A stretch of 49,105 bases of DNA from an uncultured Clostridia bacterium (GCA_944377315.1 CALWEM010000018.1:1-49105); one strand, 5' to 3'. Counted from the first letter of the stretch, positions 32,382-47,200 are shown. Translations and numbers: made by a program. The notes: generated from the sequence alone by a model not told the origin.

Positions 32382-33191
32382 TTATTTACAATAAAGTTTT
32401 CTGACAATAAAATTCACCATTTTTGTGGAGAGTATTCTTGGCAAGAAAACCACAAGTTTATATGAAAACCCCACGGTTTTTCGAAGTGGTGGCTTTTTCA
32501 TTTTGGCAATTTTTGTGACAACTTTGGCAACACTGTCAGGACTTTTGCCGGTCTGTTCGTCCTTTTCCACTTTTTTGATGGATTCTTCAATTTTTGCCTT
32601 GAAGTTTTTGTCAGTTGTGTCATTTTCAACAATTCGATTTTTGGTGAAAGAAGTTTTGGTGTCTCCAGGAAGTATGGCTGTCACACTGACACCGAATGGT
32701 TTAACCTCATTGGCAAGCGCTTTGGAAAAGATTTCCACGCCAGCTTTTGATGCACTGTATGTTGCTTGATATGGCAAAGGAATGATGCCACCAACCGAAC
32801 TTATGTTGATGATTTTGCCCTTACTTTCTTTGAGATATGGAAGAACAACGGATGAAAGAGCGATAACAGCCGACAGATTGGTTTCGATGAGTTTGTATAT
32901 ATTATCTTTGGAAGAGTTTTCAATGGCACCGGCTGTGCCAAATCCAGCATTATTGACAAAAATATCAATGTGTTTTTCTTTTTCATATATCTCTTTCAAA
33001 ATTTCGCTCACTCTTTCTGTGTCATTAACATCGCTTTGAAAGCAAACAATCGGGTCGAGATTGTCCACTTTGGAGCGAGAGATGGAAAAGACCTTCATCT
33101 CTTTTTCCAAAAATCTTTTGGCAATGGCAAGTCCAATTCCACAGTTTCCGCCAGTGATGATTGCCACTTTTCCTTTCAAATTATTTTTCAT
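32382..33191 (-). CDS. Short-chain dehydrogenase/reductase
   Basis: A 269-aa NAD(P)-dependent oxidoreductase of the classical SDR family. The Rossmann motif TGGNCGIG is at about 13-20; NNAG occurs in IFVNNAGFG; the catalytic Ser is in INISSVGG; the YxxxK pair is in TYSASKAGVE; and the PG motif is in LPGDTKTSF. An Arg in ISRSK after strand 2 suggests NADPH preference. The substrate cannot be told; family members reduce ketones, sugars or acyl groups. The GTG 12 bases upstream of ATG 33191 lies inside the GGAG ribosome site, so ATG 33191 is the start. The gene is followed by AT-rich sequence without an obvious terminator on its strand. Confidence 0.9.
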   Translation of the reverse strand: MKNNLKGKVAIITGGNCGIGLAIAKRFLEKEMKVFSISRSKVDNLDPIVCFQSDVNDTERVSEILKEIYEKEKHIDIFVNNAGFGTAGAIENSSKDNIYKLIETNLSAVIALSSVVLPYLKESKGKIINISSVGGIIPLPYQATYSASKAGVEIFSKALANEVKPFGVSVTAILPGDTKTSFTKNRIVENDTTDKNFKAKIEESIKKVEKDEQTGKSPDSVAKVVTKIAKMKKPPLRKTVGFSYKLVVFLPRILSTKMVNFIVRKLYCK

Positions 33192-33356
33192 ATTTTTCTC
33201 CACAAAATATTTTTTAATCGAAAAAATATTAAAAAATTAGTTAAAAATTCATAAAAAACAAGAAAAATTCAATTTTTTTGGTATTTTTTATTATTTTTTT
33301 AATTATTTTCCCTTTTTTTGTTTTATGCTAAAAAATTAAAAGAATTTTCAAGACAC

Positions 33357-34931
33357 TCACTTTGTGGACATATATTCTTCATAAGACATTTCTTTGTCAA
33401 TAATGGTGTTTTCATCGACAATGTCAATGATTCGGTTTGCCACGGTTTCAATGATTTCTTGGTCACCAGTTGTGAAAAGAATTGGTCCTTTGAAGTTAAT
33501 AAGTCCTTTGTTGAGTGATGTGATGCTTTCAAGGTCAAGGTGATTGATTGGTTCATCCAAAACGAGCAAATTACCACTTTCCAACATCAGTTTTGCGAGC
33601 ATACATCTCACTTTTTCACCGCCAGACAAAACGCTGACTTCTTTCAAACTTTCTTCACCTGTGAAGAGCATACGCCCAAGCCAGCCACGAACATAACTTT
33701 CGGTTTTGTCTTTTGAAAATTGTCTTAACCAGTCAACAACAGAAAGGTGGCAATCTTCAAAATATTCACGATTATCTTGAGGTAAATATGACGGCTTTAT
33801 CGTTTTTCCGAATTGCACAGTGCCACTGTCGGCTTGTTCTTTTCCCATAATAATGTTGAAAAGAGTGGTCAAAACAAGTGAGTTTGAAGACAAAAAGACA
33901 ATTTTTTGGTTTGGTTCAACATTGAAAGAAAGATTTTTGAACATACCTTTTTTCGTCAAATTTTCCACTTTCAAGATTTCTTTCCCAATTTGTTGTTCAA
34001 ATTTGAAGTCAACATATGGATATTTTCTTGTCGATGGTTTAAGGTCGTCAAGAGTCAACTTTTCAAGTTCTCTTTTTCTTGAAGTTGCTTGCTTGGATTT
34101 TGAAGCATTGGCAGAGAAACGAGCGATGAAATCTTTGAGTTCTTTTGCACGCTGTTCAGCTTTCTTGTTCTGTTCTTTTTGTTTACGTAGCAGAAGTTGG
34201 CTTGTTTCATACTAAAAATCATAGTTTGCCAAAAACATATTGATTTGACCATAGTCAACATCACAAATATGAGTGCAAACTTTGTTCAAGAAGTGACGGT
34301 TGTGCGAAACGATGATGACAATATTTTCAAAATCCAAAAGGAAATCTTCGAGCCATCTGATAGTTTTGAAGTCAAGGTTGTTTGTTGGTTCATCCAAAAT
34401 CAAAATGTCTGGATTGCCAAAAAGTGCTTGTGCCAAAAGGACTTTCACTTTGATTTTTGAGTCCATTTCGCTCATAAGTCGGTTGTAATCATCTTCTTTG
34501 ATGCCCATACTTTGAAGAAGGGTTTTGGCATTGCCATCAGCTTCCCAACCGCCCAATTCGGCAAATTCGGTTTCAAGTTCGCCGGCTCTGATGCCGTCTT
34601 CATCGCTGAAATCTTCTTTGCTGTATAGGGCGTCTTTTTCTTTTTGAATTTCCATCAGGCGTTTATGTCCCAAAAGCACGGTGTTCAAAACGGTTTCGTT
34701 GTCATACTTATTTTGATTTTGCTCCAAAACCGACATTCTTTCGCCGGGTGTTATAATCACTTCGCCGGTGTTTGGTTCAATTTCGCCAGTCAAAATTTTC
34801 AAAAATGTTGATTTTCCAGCACCGTTTGCACCAATGATGCCATAGCAATTCCCTTTTGTGAATTTCAAGTTTACTTCTTTATACAGAACTCGTCCGCCAA
34901 ACGCCAGCGACACATTTGATGTTTGAATCAT
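33357..34931 (-). pseudogene. ABC-F ATPase with internal amber codon and damaged motifs
   Basis: Reads as one 524-codon frame of the YkpA/YbiT type (cytoplasmic twin-ATPase proteins acting on ribosomes), broken by a TAG at 34212-34214. The TAG stands where relatives have Trp (ANYDF-x-YETSQ), a one-base change from TGG; the frame is otherwise continuous. Two further faults: the first signature motif reads MDSKIK in place of LSGGxK just before VKVLLAQALF, and the second Walker A reads SSNSLVLTTLF, lacking the Lys. The first Walker A (GANGAGKS), both Walker B regions (LILDEPTNNLD, LVLDEPINHLD) and the second signature (LSGGE) are intact. Promoter and AAAGGAG are intact. Three independent defects favour decay over readthrough. 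TAG is a normal stop elsewhere in the window. Confidence 0.88.
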
Positions 34932-35062
34932 CTTTCTCTCCTTTAAAATAAATTATTAAAAAATTCAAAAAAAGAATTAAAAATTAATTTTTTTTGATAT
35001 TTTTTTGAAAAAAACTTAAAATTTTGATGATTTTTTGAATTTTTATTATTTTTCTCATTTTT

Positions 35063-35092
35063 ATTATAGCCACAAAACACCTATTTTGTCAA
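35063..35092 (-). promoter_or_regulatory. Promoter of the ABC-F gene
   Basis: TTGACA (35087-35092), an 18-base spacer and TATAAT (35063-35068) on the minus strand. The long leader is typical of ABC-F genes, some of which are attenuated by antibiotics. Confidence 0.75.
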
Positions 35093-35229
35093 GGGTTTGT
35101 GTGAAAAAACAATATTTATAAACAATCTATTTTGGCAAGTTTTTTTGACAATTTTAAAATTATTTTTTTATTGAATTTTTTACTTTTAAAAAAATATTTA
35201 ATATATTTTTATAATATTGTTTTATTTGT

Positions 35230-35258
35230 TTGCGAAAAATCCAAAATAATTGTATAAT
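35230..35258 (+). promoter_or_regulatory. Promoter of the giant surface-protein gene
   Basis: TTGCGA (35230-35235), a 17-base spacer and TATAAT (35253-35258); the transcript would start near 35265, 34 bases before the ATG. Confidence 0.75.
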
Positions 35259-35298
35259 TATCTTGTTTAATATAACAAATAATTATGAAGGGGTAGGT

Positions 35299-38200
35299 AT
35301 GAAAAAGAAAAGAAGAGCATTAGCAACTTGGAAAGTTGTCCTAATAACTATCGCAGCCATAATTGGTCTTTTGGGCGTTTCTATCTTTGTGATGTTCCTT
35401 TTGGGATATTTCAATGAAGAAACGATAAATCCTGAAAGTATAAGTTATGTTCAAGATGAGAATTATAATGAAGCCACTGGACTTTATGAAGTTTCAGATG
35501 ATTTTTATATGACCATCACAACTGCGACTGAAAATGTCACAACAAAAAAGATAACCCTTTCTCTTGGTAACACTGTGGCAGAAAATGGTTATCTTGACAA
35601 CGGCATTATCAAAGTGCCACAAGTTGTTTATCTCAACACCCCTTTTCTTGTTGAACTTTCCACCTCTTTTAATGATGAAATTGGAATGGAATACATAAAT
35701 GGCGGGGTTGCTTCTCTTTGTGCAACTTCTGACTATCGCTTGATTCGTCCGATATATGCCAGCATTGCAGTCGATGTTCCGGTTGAGAGTGTTACTGGTT
35801 ATATTTATGACACTGGTGACGGCGAAAAAACTGAAATTGGAGATAACCAAGTCGTTGTCGGCTCAAACTTCAAAGTGGAAGTGGAATTTTCTCCTGAAAA
35901 CAGTGGATATATGTTCAGTAGTGACAGCGACCAAAAACTTGTTTTCTATGAAACAACTTCAAGTTACATATCCTTTGACTATGAAACACAAACTTTCACT
36001 GCAGACAAAGTGACCGCACTGGGCTATAATGACACCATTGCTGTCTACACCTTCTCTTCTGCCAAATATCAAAATGAGTTTTTGAGTCAAAATGGTGATT
36101 TTGAAAGTTTTGAAGAGATGAATGAGTCCGCTTTGAGATATTTCAAGAGTGAAGAAAACCAAGGGCGTGATGTATACAAAACTTTCAGTGTCGATGTTGT
36201 TGTGAAAGATGTCACAGTGGACAGTTTTGAAATTGCAAATGATGACTTCACTGGAATTGTGGACAGATATTTGACTCTTGCTTCAAGTTCCACATCGTCA
36301 ATATTTGACGGAAATTTGGGTGTGGTTATCAAAGATAATGAAGGGACAAACATCAACTCTGTTTATGCCGGGAATGTGGGTATTGCTCTCACAAGCGACA
36401 TTTCAAACACCAAAATTGTGGGCGAAAATGTGATGCGTGTCCAAGTTGTCACAAATCAAGAAACTGGCGAAGTGACATATCAAATTTTTGAAGAAAAATA
36501 TGACAGCTCAAAGTCATATTTGCCAACAATTGAAGAGTTTGAGAAAAATTATTATTTCATTCTTCCAAACACTTCAGCTTCAACAAGTGCTTCAAACTTT
36601 AGTTATAAAATATCTTCAAATGTTGAAGAAGTGACAGAGTTTAAGCTGGCACTTTTTGTGGAAAGTGAAGACGGTTGGGATGTTTTGGGTGGAAATTTTG
36701 ATATCAATTCTCTTCAAACTTTAACCATCACTTTTGAAGAAAATGCTGAAAAAAATGTCTATTGGAAAGATAATGAAACTGAAAGATTTATGCTCTTCTT
36801 CGACAGTGACGAAAATGTTTCTGACTCCATTGAACTTTCCGAGCAAATCAATGTGCCAAGTGAAAATGTCTATCAAGAAGTGAGATATTTCTTCTATTCT
36901 CCAACTGGCGGAAGAATTGATGGAATTGAAAATGTTTTGAGTTATAAGAGTGTTGTGCAATATAATGTGGGCGAAGATATCACACTTTCAATGCTTGACT
37001 CGTCTGCCACAACGGTGTATTTGTATGAACTTTCCAGCACCGCACTGACTGTTTTGAATGCAACAAGCGAAGATATCTATATCATTTTTGCCACAGTGAA
37101 GTCGAACGCTGATGAAGTGGTGTATGTTGACGAAGACGGAAAATATGAAATTGTTTACACCAGCAGTCCTCGCGCGCTTGTGGTTTCACCAACTTTGAAG
37201 TTTGATGATTTGACTTCCAATGTTTCCTTCTCTTCGGCAATGGAAAATAACAGATTTAATATTCAAGATGAAGAAGAAAACAATTATCTTTATGTTCCAT
37301 CAATTTTGTATACAACAGAACAAGAAAGTGACACATTTAATATCACCATAAGCTTTAACAATCAAAGCGGAATGTTCACAGCAAATGACCTTCAAGATTT
37401 ATATAATGCTGGAACAAGCGATTTGAGCGAAACAGATGCGGGTTATATCAAAGTTGAATTCCGAGATAGAGATGGAAATCTTGCGACCTACACTGATGAA
37501 GGTGGGAATTTGTTAAACTACTTTGAAATCGGCGCAATGGAATTTAGCGATGTCAATGGAACGATAAGTGGCACTGCGAGTGTTTCAATTTCTCGAAAAT
37601 TTGAAAATACTGACGGCAATCAATTCACGCCACACCTTGTTTACAACAATGGCAGAACGACCAAAACAAAGGCAATTGAAATTTCATATAACAATGAAAC
37701 ATACTCGAATTTCACTTTGTATGCTCAAAAAGCGGAATCTTCACAATATCAATTTATCTATGACAACGACACGAGATACAGTTTGGATTCCATAATTTCT
37801 GTCAAAATTGACAGTTCTGGCATTCAAACCATCACTTGGGGCAACACTCAAATTCTTGATGAACAAGACAGTTCTGCAGTTTCAAAACTTTCTCAACTTT
37901 TGAACACTGTTATCTTTGACCAATACGGCAAAATTATATACACAGAAGCTGCATCGTTTAGTTTGGTGGAAGAAACTAACAAAAATTATATAAACATTGT
38001 GGACAATCAAATTCGAAGTTTTAATTCCACAAATTCAGCAAAAATATCCACATCTTTGAATGCTAACATCAATTCTCTTTTTGGGACTGTTCCAGATGAA
38101 GTGTCGCCAGGACAAGTGAATTTCGAAATTGAAAGTGCTGGCGTGACGAAGGTGGAATATGCCACAAGCGAATTTTTGACCGCAGAAGAAACCTATGAAG

Positions 38201-41200
38201 AAGGTGACAGAGCACAAGGTGTTGTCAGAAAATACTTAACTCTCAACGAAACTGTTTCACTCAACAGTTTAATCAAAGTGTATGTTGGCGACTCTGATGA
38301 TGCTTCTCAAAACCTTCAATTCTCACTTGCTGATGAGTTTTTGGCAGAATTTTCAAGCGAAGAACTTGACGCTTTATTCTCCAACCCAAATGTGACTGAT
38401 TCTGCTGGAATGTTAAATCTCTTAAATAATGGCGAAAAGGTGAGTTACACTTCTGCTCACATCTCACAAATCCAAATTGTTTCAATTTTTGCAAATGATT
38501 ATTTTGACCTTGTGTTTGATGTGACAGACCCAAATAATATTGTCAACATTCAATTGACTCTTCGAATTATGCCAAACATCAAAAGTCAAGATATCATCAG
38601 TGAATACTACACTCCATATATTGACTATTTGACCTATGGCAATGAATCGACCACCAAAAAACTGGCATTTGGAAATGATTATATTTCCTTGAACACATAT
38701 TTGCCAATCAGTTACGACAAGACAAGCAGTGGCGAGAACTCGCTTGAGTGGACACGAAATAACACAATTTTGGTGGTTAACGGCACAGTCGTTGGCGCAG
38801 AGTTTGTCAATAATGTTCGTTTGGCGGAAAATGATGAAGGAGAAATTTGCCTTCAATTTGCTGATGTCAAATCTTTGAGCACTGTGGAACTGACGATATA
38901 TTATAATCGTCAAAACAACTTCTCTCTTCGAATTGATTTGGGCTTTGTTGTCAATCCAAACTATTTGATGGTGCAAAAAGAAACAAATGTCTATCTTGAC
39001 GAACTTGCAGATGAAAGTAACACGACTGCAAAAAACCTTTCCACATATTATGATATTTATGTGGCAAAAGATTATATAAACAGATATATTCTTAACAGCA
39101 CAAACGAAGATGTTTCACCAATTGGCTTTACTGGCGTTTCCAATATTTCCTTTGTTCAAAATGGCATTTTGGCTGTGGAAAAAACTGCTGACGGACAAAT
39201 TCTTTCCAAAAATGGTGGATTTGTGGCAAACTTGGGCATCAAACTTGACTCATCAATTTCACTTCAATATCAAGAACAAGGTGCAGACAACACTTCTTGT
39301 CAATTCATCCTTCTTGACAGTGACAAAGAAATTTTGTCGCTTGCTTGCTCCACACTTGATTTCCAAGTGGGTTATGCTGAAACAGTGAGCAAAATTGTCA
39401 ATATGTTTTTCAGCGAAGAAGATGGTGTGAGTGACGAAGGAACAACCTATGATATTTTGGACAATAATGGCGAATATGTCCTTGTGCTTGTTGAAAATGG
39501 CAGTTATATGGTATACAACGACTGGTCGGTGGAAACTGCCAGTGATTTGATTATCTTCTCTGGTTCAAGAATCAGCATCAAACAATTGCCGGGATTCAAT
39601 ATCAACGCAAATCTAACTTTCAGCCGAATTGACCAAAACGAAAGTGGTGATGTCAATGATATCATTTATGTCGATGTGCGTTTGACGAAAGTTGGGTTAA
39701 TCTATGTTAACTATGAAAGAACAAATGAGGATGGCACAGCGTTTGGATTTGATGATATTGTCACAAATGCCACAAGCGAAGTGGAAATTCAAGAATTCAT
39801 CAACAATATGGCAGAAAAAGGAATTTATGATTCCTACAAAGCGGGCGGTGAATATCAAGTGGTGTATGTTGATGACGGCGAAAGCGAAGTGACAGATGAA
39901 GACTTTGGCTTCCACTATATTTCAAAACAAGGTAATACCATCCGCTCCACTCTTGACATATATTCAATAACAACTGGCTATGAAGATTTGGTGACACTTG
40001 GAAAAACTGGTGAAAGCATCACCGACAAAATCATCTTGAAATCTTTGGTTGAGCCAAATGAAGATGTTTATTTGGTTTTGCGACTCACACTCTCGCAAAC
40101 ATATCAAGGTAATAATATTACTTATGTTATGTATTATAGAATAAAGATAGAATCAAATTATCAACTTGCCGAAGTGACTTATCCATACAGCGATGGTGCA
40201 GAATATATCACCGAGCAGGAATTTGATATCGACTTTGAAGAAGTGTTCACCGACAAAACTTCTGCCACAGCAAATATCGGAAAGAAGAGATTTGACACTC
40301 TTCAAAATGTGGATGGCACTGAAATTGCCAACTTGTCAGCAAAATATACTATATATGATGTTGTCATCAATGGTGAAGGATTTGAAGACTATTCACAATA
40401 TTTGGAACTTAATCTTGATGAGGCAACTGGCGTTTTGAAAGCAAAAGTGCTGACAGCGGACGCTCAAATTGTTGTGAGAATTGCCAAAAATTATTATATT
40501 AACGACATTTTGGTGATAAGGTCGGAAAGACTTTACACAATTGTTTATAACGGCGAAATTCCAGAATATGTTTACTCTGCGACCGGTGGAAAGGTCAACG
40601 GAGATGTGACCATTCAAGAAGATGATGGCGATTATGTGGACGAAATTATGGTTGGCGGAGAATATGAATATAAAATTTCGGTTTCAGAAAAAATTGGCGA
40701 TGTAAACAACCCAATCAATGATGTTTATGCACACTTCACTTCCATCAAAGAAGGTTACAGCGAAGATGATTATTTCTATCAATTCACAAAACTTGTGGAC
40801 GGCAACAAACTTTATGAAGTGACGAAAGAAGAAGCATCTGGTGAAGTTAACTATATTCTTGGAGAAGAGATGACAGTTGGCTCTTTAGATGGAATCAAGA
40901 GCGGAAAATATATTCTTCTCAACGAAGAAAGTGACGAAATCACAAATTATGCTATTATTGACGCGGAAACTGATTTTGAAATTGGCGAAGAAAATGTGAG
41001 TGGTTATGTTGTCAAATTTAGTGGTCAAGAGATGTTATATTTCCTTCCAAAAGAAAATGTGGGATATTTTGATTTCAGAAATTCTGGCACAAATGGCGAA
41101 TTCATTCTTGCATTCTTCACAAAATCTTCTATTCTTGAAAATGGCGATTTCTCAATTGGAATATACACTCAATATCTCAATATCTTCAACATATATTTCA

Positions 41201-44200
41201 CTTTGGATGGCGGATATGATATCACATTTATCTCTGATATTAATGAAGCGAAAGCAAGCGGAACAAATTATGATATCAGCGACTTTATTTCAACCATCAA
41301 AGTGGGCGATGATGGTGCTGACATAAAGGATGAATTCAAATTCTCACTTTGCGATGACAGCCTTTCAAAATATATCAAAATTGAAGACAAGACTTTTATT
41401 GTGGCACACCTGCCAACAAGCCTTGACAATGTGAAGATAAAAGCAGAACACTTCAAATCTCACACCTATCCTGTTTTGAATTTGGAAAGTGGCGACAAAA
41501 TATATAAAGAAGGCGTGGATGCTGAAACAGACACAAATATTATGGAAGAGTGGCTTACGATTTCCGAAACTGACCTTGCAGGCGAAGAAGTTTTGAAAAT
41601 TTCTGACTTTGTGTTTGAAGAAGTTTCAGTTGGTGCTGGTGAAGAGGCAATCACATACATCAAAATTGTGCTCAACGAAGAGATAACAATCGGTGAAGAA
41701 TTGGTGACAGAATTCTTTGTCAACAAGGCAGAAAAGGGTGTTGAACAAGAAACTGTGACCGACACAAGCCCAAGTTATCAGTTCTATTTCACGCTCAATT
41801 TCCTTCCAACCACCAAACTCACACAAGATTCGCTTGTGAATTATCAAGAAAGCGAAGAAAAGGAAGGTAATCGTTATTCGCAAGATGTGATTGAACTTGA
41901 TTTGAGCAACACGGCTTCATACCTATATGAAGAAATTAGAAATCAATACACAAACTCAATAAGAGAAGGTGAAACCTTCACCTTTGAAGGCGGAGAGAAC
42001 AACAAATCAATCACTCTTGAAAACGTCGGCGAAGATGGTCAATATGAACAAAACTTTGTGGTGGAATATCGCTTCTATGGCGAAATTATCTACACTTTCA
42101 ATGTGAAATATATATACACAATTCACAAAAATGTTTCATTAACTCCAAACTATCCAACGCCAGACGGCAGGACACAACTTGAAGAAGAATATATCGACAA
42201 CAACACCACGATTGAAGATTTCTTCAACACACAAGCAAACTTCACAACAAAGGATGCAAAATCAAGAGTTTACATTGAATGCACAAACAAAGGCAATGGA
42301 GAAAATTATGTCTATGACTACACTCTTGACATCACAGAAATTGAAAATGTCACTTTGCTTGTCAATGATTCGACTTCTTTCTCTCAAACTGCACAAATCA
42401 AGACCGGCAAATTGGACTGTGAAAATGATGTTGTCAAAATGGAAAACTTCAAATTCAACTTCAAATTAAACAACACCGACAGAGCCGGCAGTGTTCTGTT
42501 CACACTTTTGGTCAACAATGTTCCAACCACCTACAAAGTTATGGTGAGTGGCAATGATGTGGTCACAGTGGAATCCAATTCAATTATTCGCGAACAAGAC
42601 TATGAAAGTGTGTTTGCAGAAGATATTGCAGGATATGAGACCAACAATTTGTTTGGCTATAATCGACTTTTGAAATATAATTTCCTTAACAGCGCAAGTG
42701 GCACATATTATTTGAGATTTACAAAAGGTGCGAACTACAAAATTCAATCAGTCACCGTTTCTTCAAAAGGCGTGGACAACATTTTGGATATGGGCAATTC
42801 ATATGAAGGCTACACTTTCCAAGGCGTTTATTCAAGTCAAGGTGATGCAGTTTCAGAATCAAAACCACTCAACTGGAATCAATACTTTAAATATGAGCCA
42901 TATTTGACCAACAGAATTGTTCTCTTATATTATGGTAACATTGTTTCAAATGATGTCGCATCAATAAAACTTGCCACAAGAAAAAATCCAAAACTTACTT
43001 ACCAAATCAAAGATGGCATAAAATTGCAAGAAAGTTATTTTGTGCGATTTGAAAATGGAAATGAGTTCAAAGTTTTGGAAGTTAAGTTTGAAGACTATGG
43101 CTCTCAAAAAGTGACAATTGAACTGGATGCAAATTTGCAAGGGTATTCCTATGTTGGAACATATACAAATGAAAGTGATGCAAATGAAGGACAAAATAAT
43201 GTTGGAATTGTCGGAGAAGGAAGTTGCATTTTTGAAGAAATTTCACTTTCTGACCAAAATGCTGGAATAACCTTTGAAGATATGAAAGATGTCAAATTTG
43301 ATTCAAACACAAAAGTTGACACCACAAATGAATATTACATCGGCTATATTCTCACAAGAGAAAAAGTTGCAAAAACAAGAAATGATGAAACAACAACTGA
43401 AGAGATAACTCACAGAACAAACTATTCATATCGTATGCAACTCAATGTCAGATTTGAAGTTAGACAAGATGCAAGAACAACATCAGAAGTGATTCTCGTG
43501 GGCAGTGGCAACAACGGCTACACAGCGATTTTGAGCCTTATGGGACTTGGAATCAGAGATGCAAAAACTGGCGAGTATCTCACTTCAAACGATATTGGAG
43601 CGACACGACGACTTAATATTAAAATTTATGGTATTGATATTGCACTTAAAGACAATCCGGCAGACCCATACAACAACTTGACTCAAGAAGCAATTGCAGT
43701 GCACAATGAACTTCTTGAAGATAACAAAACTGGACTTGCTCCTATATATATGACAGACAATGAATGGAAAGATTTTGGAAACAATGGCTATATTAACCCT
43801 ATTGACCAAACAAGAAACTATGCTTCTGTCAATGCGTATGATGATTATGGCAGTGATTACAGCATTCTCCCAAGAGGTTCAGGCGTGGACGGCAATGATG
43901 TTATGTTCCGAATTACTTACACAACCTATCTTGACAGTAAAGGAACGATTCCAATCACTGTGAGTGCAAACTTGAGATTCACAATCAAGCAAGATTATGA
44001 CATTGACTTCAGAAGAAGTGCCGACAGTGAGCAATATGGTCAAGGTGAGATTATTGAACTTGAAGACGGCACTCTTGCCGAATCTAACACATCAGCAAAC
44101 CCATACATCATCTCAAAAGACAGGACTGGTCAACACTATCTTTACAATTTTGGCAATAATGCTATTTATCCAATTTTGAAAGTGTTGAAAGGGCAAAATA

Positions 44201-47200
44201 ACATCAATGAAGCATACGCTTTTGATTATTCAATGGTGATAAATTCTGCCGAGTCTGAATATAACAGCAAGTTTGACAATTTGGTTCTGGATGGTTGGGA
44301 TAAAACTGAAAGCAAATATTCCCACGGAAAAGTGGCTCAAAATAGAGACATCTATTTTAAGGTTAACCCTTTGGCAATTGGCAACAGAAGTTATTATATT
44401 GACGCCATTGACAATTATGGCTACAAATTGAGAATATATTTCCAAGTTCAAGCAAGCATTGAACCGAATGTTAACAAAATTTCCAACACCATAATTTCTG
44501 AAGGATCAACCGCTCAAATTGGTGTGGCATTCAACAAAGTCGACTTTGCAAGTGGCGAAGTGACAAGTGAAAATTCTGGGGCGTTTGGATATGATTTTGC
44601 TTACACCATTGACTGTGGTGGACAAATTGCTAACGATGATAAACCAACTTTGAATATTTCAATCTTCAACGAACAATCTGGCTGGGGGTCAATGAAAACA
44701 CCCCTTGATTCTTCTGATAATAAATATTTTGATTATTATTATGGTTACACCATTCTTGAAAATGAAGGCGAAACTCAAGTCCAAAAAACTTATTTAACAA
44801 AGGATTTTAATACAGTTAAAGGACAGACAGGTCTCACATCATTCAATCTATATCTTAAAACAAGCTCACTTAACGGGAAGACGCAAATGGTGTTTGGCGT
44901 AATGCATCAAGGAAAAGTTGTTCAGCCAAATGGAATAAATCGTTCCACAGGCGAGACTCCGGAATATTCCGATGAAGCCGAACTTCAATTGACAATGGGC
45001 GGATTTTCAGTGAATGTTTATGAGAATTTAGGTGGAAATGTTGTGATTCCAGCAATATCGGATGCTTCGCTTAATAGTGGCGAATTCAGCGAAATTTCGG
45101 AAAGCAACATTCAAGATATTGTTGTTTCAAGAGTTTGGTTTGAATATAAAGGCGAAAAGGTTGAAGAAGCTGTCATTGAAGAAGGTGGAATAAAACTCAT
45201 TTCTGGTGACGCTTCATACAAGAACATATATCAAGACGGCGTTATTGATGTTGTTGAAACCAACAAAGATTTTGAAGTTCCACACTTCTCTGGTCAACTT
45301 TATGGCACTTCCTCAATGCTTGAAAATGTGGTTATGGTGGTTGAGCTTGAAAAAGTGAACGACACAACACAAGAAGGTGACACAACACAAGAAGGTGACA
45401 CGGCACAAGTCAGACAAACCATAAACATTCAAAGAAGCACATATGGCGCTTTGGAGAAAAATCAATTCAAAGACGAAGAAAAACTTGGACTTTCAGCGTT
45501 CAATTCTTCCTTCAATGAAGATGGCGATGACAGTGGGGAAAATTCAGGTTCAGTGACAATATATAACGACACGGTTGAAATTCAAATGGAAGCAAAATCT
45601 TCTCTTGAATATGCCATTGTGAAAGCGGGTGAAACTCAACCTACAGAATACACAAAACTTAACAACACAAGAGATTACGCTCACAAAGAGCAGATAAGAA
45701 TTTCCGACACAACCGACTATATTGAAAGTGACAAAACGCTTGCAACTCAATATAATGTTTATATTAGAAATAATACTGGTGAATATAAAGTTAAATACTT
45801 CAGCGATATTGTGGAAAAGGAAACAGGGCAAGATTATTATTCAATCACCCTTGGAGTGTTTGCAGAAAATGACCAAAATGGCATCGAACTCAACATTGAA
45901 GATGTGAGTGAAATCAGTGAGTCAACTGGCTACACCACAAGAAATATATACACGATTGTTGAAGTGGGGTATCCAACACAAGCACAAGAAAAAGAAACAG
46001 AGTATTACTTGCAACAAAATTCTGTTCAAGTTTATCCACTTTTCACTTCAATCACTTCCAACAGGCAAACAGCTTTTGAATATATCATTGATGACTATTA
46101 TCAAGTGGACACTGCGGACGGCACTTACTATGTCATTTCGCCAACAAGTTGGGCAAGTGATGATTTCTTAAATTATTTCCACAATAATGAAAGTGTTTCC
46201 CAAAGTGAAAACAAAATCAGTTCAAAACCATATTATTACACATATGAAATTGAAGCAGGTGCAACAATTGACGCCAATGGTGTCATCACAACAAGCACGA
46301 ACTTCAAAATCCAAGCGGACACAATTGTGCTTGATGTGTATATGCGTGTTTCCGGCGTTGACGGATTGTATGACGACCCAGACGGCAGATTGCTCACATC
46401 CATTCCGCTTCAATTCACCTTGAGAGCTTCGACGAATAGTGAGAATAATAATAAATATGAAGTAGGCACTGCCGGAGCGTATTTATTTGGAGGTGACATT
46501 GAATCTCTCATTGTTTTAAATGCGGGTGACATTGTCTATGGAAAGGGTAGAGCGAGTGCAAATAATCCAAGTGATCAATTAACTAATGCTGCTGATGCTG
46601 ACAGTCTTGGGACATATCTTGTTTCTCGACACTCCAAATTCACTTATGATGAGTGTTTTGGCGAAGTGGGAAAAGTGGAAAATTCTTCAAATCGCAGTTA
46701 CAGAATAATTAAAGAAGGCGATGATGATGAGAAGTATATCACTCACAACGCACTTGTTTCTCACACATATGATTCGGCTGGAAAATTCACAAGCGTTTTT
46801 GTGGAAAGTTATCGACTTGTTAATGAAAACAATGTGGACATCATTGAGTATGTGCTTAAAACGGCAGATATTATCGTCTATGACGCGACAATGCCGACTT
46901 TGAGAACAGCTGAATACACAAAGTCAACCGAAATTCAAACAACCGCTATTGATGGCAATTCGTCATTCGTTTATGACGCTGACATCCACACTTTGACATT
47001 GAACCATTCAGGATTAAGTGCAACGGAAGAGATAAGTGGTAATTTCTATGACCTTGAAACTGGCAAGCAAATTGTTGCTGACGGCACAAAAGATATAACC
47101 GCTCAACAGATAAAATTCAGTGACTATCTCAATGCAACCACTTCTTCAATCACAACAAAAGATATTATTGTTGAAAAAGATGGAACAATCACATATTATC

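Larger units (their letters stand above)
34932..35298. other. Divergent AT-rich intergenic region
   Basis: It contains the ABC-F promoter (35063-35092, minus) with a predicted leader of about 125 bases, and the giant-protein promoter (35230-35258, plus). Long A and T tracts fill the rest. I see no small gene, and no hairpin strong enough to call an attenuator. Confidence 0.6.

Noticed and set aside
34212-34214. Reassignment of UAG to an amino acid in this organism
   Set aside because: TAG ends glyS, the ABC fusion gene and the 68-aa ORF, so it is an ordinary stop here; a nonsense mutation is simpler.
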